From Bedellia somnulentella (lineage: Eukaryota > Arthropoda > Insecta > Lepidoptera > Bedelliidae): a stretch of 64,000 nt of DNA. Within the stretch, counting starts at the first letter, position 1; every line of letters begins with the position of its first letter. Below the pieces are notes generated by a model, which was not told the DNA's origin, made no database searches, and worked only from the letters and a program-made list of their open reading frames with translations. The stretch covers positions 18,600,001-18,664,000 of the forward strand of contig OY755177.1 in assembly GCA_963576735.1 (NCBI GenBank), in the 5' to 3' direction. The translations under genes were made by a program, and so were the position numbers. Shown here piece after piece: positions 61,930 to 64,000 of this stretch.

Positions 61930-62945
61930 TTTCCATAGTATGGTGAATTTACTTAATGATACTTTACATTCAGTCATGATGAATTTGTTCCTAAACGGAG
62001 TAGAAAGATGTCAAAGTATCCTCCTGGTATAGTTTACACTGATTCGGGTTCTCACTGAGTAAACAAGATTCGAAGTAGATGTTATAAATATAAAATCCTA
62101 CAGATAAACTTGAATACGATATTAAACGTAATAGATGCCACAAACTTATGGATAAGTGCTATAGAGATTATAAAAATATACTTGAATCATAAATCAAAAC
62201 TCATTCAAATTCCTTTTAGATATTTTTTTTTTTAAAGACGTAAAAGTTCTTTAGCAATTTCAGCCGAGATGCATCTTAATAATGAAACTAGATCTAATGC
62301 ACAAAAAATTAGTAGCCTATTTGCAACCCATTGCTCCAATTAGAATAATAAAAATATTACTTAATTAATATACGTCACAAACAATACAAATATTTTTATC
62401 ACCGAAAATGAAATTAGTAAGTACATAGGTACGTAATTTAAACATTTATCAAAATGCTGGTACAGACGGCATCTACCCTCTCTTCGTAAATTGTTGTGCA
62501 AAACATTTCTCTTTCCCCATCTGTATTATATTCAATCGTTCTCTACGAGACGGACAGTTTCTTAATCAATGGAAAAGAGCACGATTTATGCCTATTCACA
62601 AGAAAGGTGATTTATCTGTTGTATCAAACTATAGAACCGTTTCTCCCTTGTTTCTCTTACTATTTAAATGAAAATAATCTGCCTCATTATTACAAAATAA
62701 AATACATTATACATTAAGTACATCACAACACGGTTTCAGAAAAGGGTGACCGGTCGAATCTAATTGAATCAGTTATATCAATAAACCTTCCGACATAGTC
62801 GATGCTGGCCACCAAATTGATGAAATTTAGATAGAATTTGCCAGTAAATTCGTTAAAATTAACCATCCATTGCTGAATAAAAAGCTTGGATCAGTAGGTA
62901 TCAGTGATTGGCTAATTCTGTGGTTTAATTCTTACTGAAGTGTTG
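61930..62945 (+). pseudogene. Decayed LINE: linker and N-terminal half of reverse transcriptase
   Basis: In shifting frames: FVPKRSRK and KYPPG at 61985-62030, KRNRCHKLMDKCYRDYKNIL at about 62127-62188, FATHCSN at about 62320, NAGTDGIYPLFVNCCAKHFS at 62453-62512, FNRSLRDGQFLNQWKRARFM then PIHKKGDLSVVSNYRTVSP (62532-62645), QHGFRKG at about 62728 and KKLGSVGISDWLI near 62885. These are the usual landmarks from the endonuclease-RT linker to RT motif A/B. Frameshifts, stops and gaps are many; dead. Confidence 0.75.
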
Positions 62946-62986
62946 TACTCTCCTTTGAAACTTGCAAGTAGCACATCCTCAGCACT

Positions 62987-63196
62987 CTAACGGCTTGATA
63001 TCATTCGCGCCTTATGCGGCGTTCTATCCTCTTCACTAGAAGATGTAGAAGGAGATCTTCTACTTCTTTTCCTCCTCAATTGATTTCTCGGGGGAGTTCC
63101 TGGAGGAGTCCCCTCGTTATTCTCGTGGGGTCGCATATCTGAAATCCTAGTTTCTCGGAATAGATGTCTGATCCATAAGTCAAAATTCAGATTCAT
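62987..63196 (-). CDS. Hypothetical 69-aa ORF, Arg/Ser/Pro-rich
   Basis: Reads MRPHENNEGTPPGTPPRNQL then RRKRSRRSPSTSSSEEDRTP. The low-complexity basic/phosphosite-like composition differs from the surrounding AT-rich DNA and looks coding. It starts just downstream (minus strand) of the 35-bp tandem array. It could be the N-terminus of a Gag-like or other element protein; I do not recognise it. The first ATG gives 69 residues; an inner ATG would start at MRPHENN. Confidence 0.35.
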   Translation of the reverse strand: MNLNFDLWIRHLFRETRISDMRPHENNEGTPPGTPPRNQLRRKRSRRSPSTSSSEEDRTPHKARMISSR

Positions 63197-63285
63197 TAAC
63201 TCTTACTTTGGTCAAGTCCAGTTTAATCAGGTTAACATAGCAAGTTCATTCAGTTTTATTTATTGATTTGAAAATACGCAGACAA

Positions 63286-64000
63286 CTCCGTTCCATAATC
63301 GAATAAATATACACAATTCTTTCAGTCCCATAATCCAGGTAACATACACAGTTCATTTAATCCAATAATCCAGTTAACATACACAGTCCATTCATTCCAA
63401 TAATCCTGTTAACATACACAGTTCATTCATTCCCATAATTTAGTAAACTTTAACAGTCCATTCAGTCCCATAATCCAGCGAACATACACAGTTCACTCAG
63501 CTCAATAATCCAGTGACCATACATAGTTCACTCAGTACAATAATCTTCGGAACATACATATTTTACTCAGTCCAATAACTCAGTGAACATACATAGTTCA
63601 CTCAGTCTAATAATCCAGTGAAAATACATAGTTCACTCAGTCGAATAATCCAGTGAAAATACATAGTTCACTAAGTCCAATCATCCAGTGAACATGCATA
63701 GTTCACTCAGTCCAATAATCCAGTAAAAATACATAGTTCACTCAGTCCAATAATCCAGTGAACATGCATAGTTCACTCAGTCCAATAATCCAGTGAAAGT
63801 ACATAGTTCACTCAGTCCAATAATCCAGTGAAAATGCATAGTTCACTCAGTCCAATCATCCAGTGAACATGCATAGTTCACTCAGTCCAATAATCCAGTG
63901 AAAATACATAGTTCACTCAGTCCAATAATCCAGTGAAAATACATAGTTCACTCAGTCCAATAATCCAGTGAAAATACATAGTTCACTCAGTCCAATAATC
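63286..64000. repeat. 35-bp tandem array, about 20 copies, open at the window edge
   Basis: Unit AATACATAGTTCACTCAGTC + CAATAATCCAGTGAA. The first 5-6 units (63286-63540) are diverged (CATACACAGTTCATTCA); units from about 63600 on are nearly identical and run off the end. There are no unique spacers, so it is not CRISPR. Confidence 0.95.

Noticed and set aside
63286..64000. Regular 35-bp periodicity suggesting a CRISPR-like array
   Set aside because: The units are contiguous with no unique spacers, and the context is an animal genome.

Overview
The window looks like repeat-dense, AT-rich DNA from an insect, most likely a moth or butterfly (Lepidoptera). Three things support this. A first coding exon matches insect amphiphysin. 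A second, spliced host gene has short GT-AG exons separated by introns full of repeats. The interspersed repeats are of lepidopteran style: tRNA-derived SINEs, LINE 3' ends with TATG-type tails, a Helitron remnant, and TIR elements with TTAA or 8-bp target duplications. I see no bacterial operons, rRNA or CRISPR. The species cannot be named from the sequence alone.

Host genes. (1) At 34128-34196 on the minus strand lies the first coding exon of amphiphysin (23 codons ending in a GT donor). Its first intron runs leftward through the repeat-poor 32.0-34.1 kb stretch; no later exon was recognised. (2) At 41281-51290 on the plus strand lies a complete eight-exon gene. Its exons join without a frame break into a 440-aa, charged, coiled-coil protein of unknown function. 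Its introns carry SINEs, LINE pieces, a MITE and three extra partial copies of exon 6.

Mobile DNA accounts for most of the rest. 0-13 kb: SINE-like copies, a 274-bp-armed inverted repeat, a Helitron-like remnant and a ~144-bp minisatellite. 13.5-15.5 kb: an apparently intact DNA transposon with TIRs and a 561-aa DDE-type protein. 17.7-20.0 kb: a LINE RNase H fragment broken by a TTAA-flanked piggyBac-like element, bracketed by ~100-bp direct repeats. 20-32 kb: SINE and LINE fragments. 38.5-41.0 kb: a hAT-like element (8-bp TSD) beside a P-like element (8-bp TSD, split THAP domain) that ends 240 bp upstream of the coiled-coil gene start codon. 51.4-55.3 kb: tRNA-containing inverted-repeat elements, a nested MITE pair and a foldback element. 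56-63 kb: decayed LINEs, an LTR-element integrase tail and a 2.1-kb TTAA-flanked element. 63.3-64.0 kb: a 35-bp tandem array running off the end.

Repeat family names used here (A, B, C, D, E, F, G) are mine. A = ~250-bp SINE-like repeat starting TGTGTAGTGTCGGCTTAG and ending near GCCGTGAGTATATGTATG. B = LINE 3' end encoding ...SIVSAYPNG. C = ~350-bp tRNA-derived SINE. D = second tRNA-derived SINE, often in inverted-repeat form. E = LINE/SINE repeat with a CTTTATAATATTA end. F = hairpin-bearing ~100-bp repeat. G = repeat with CAAACGTTGTTTTGCC.
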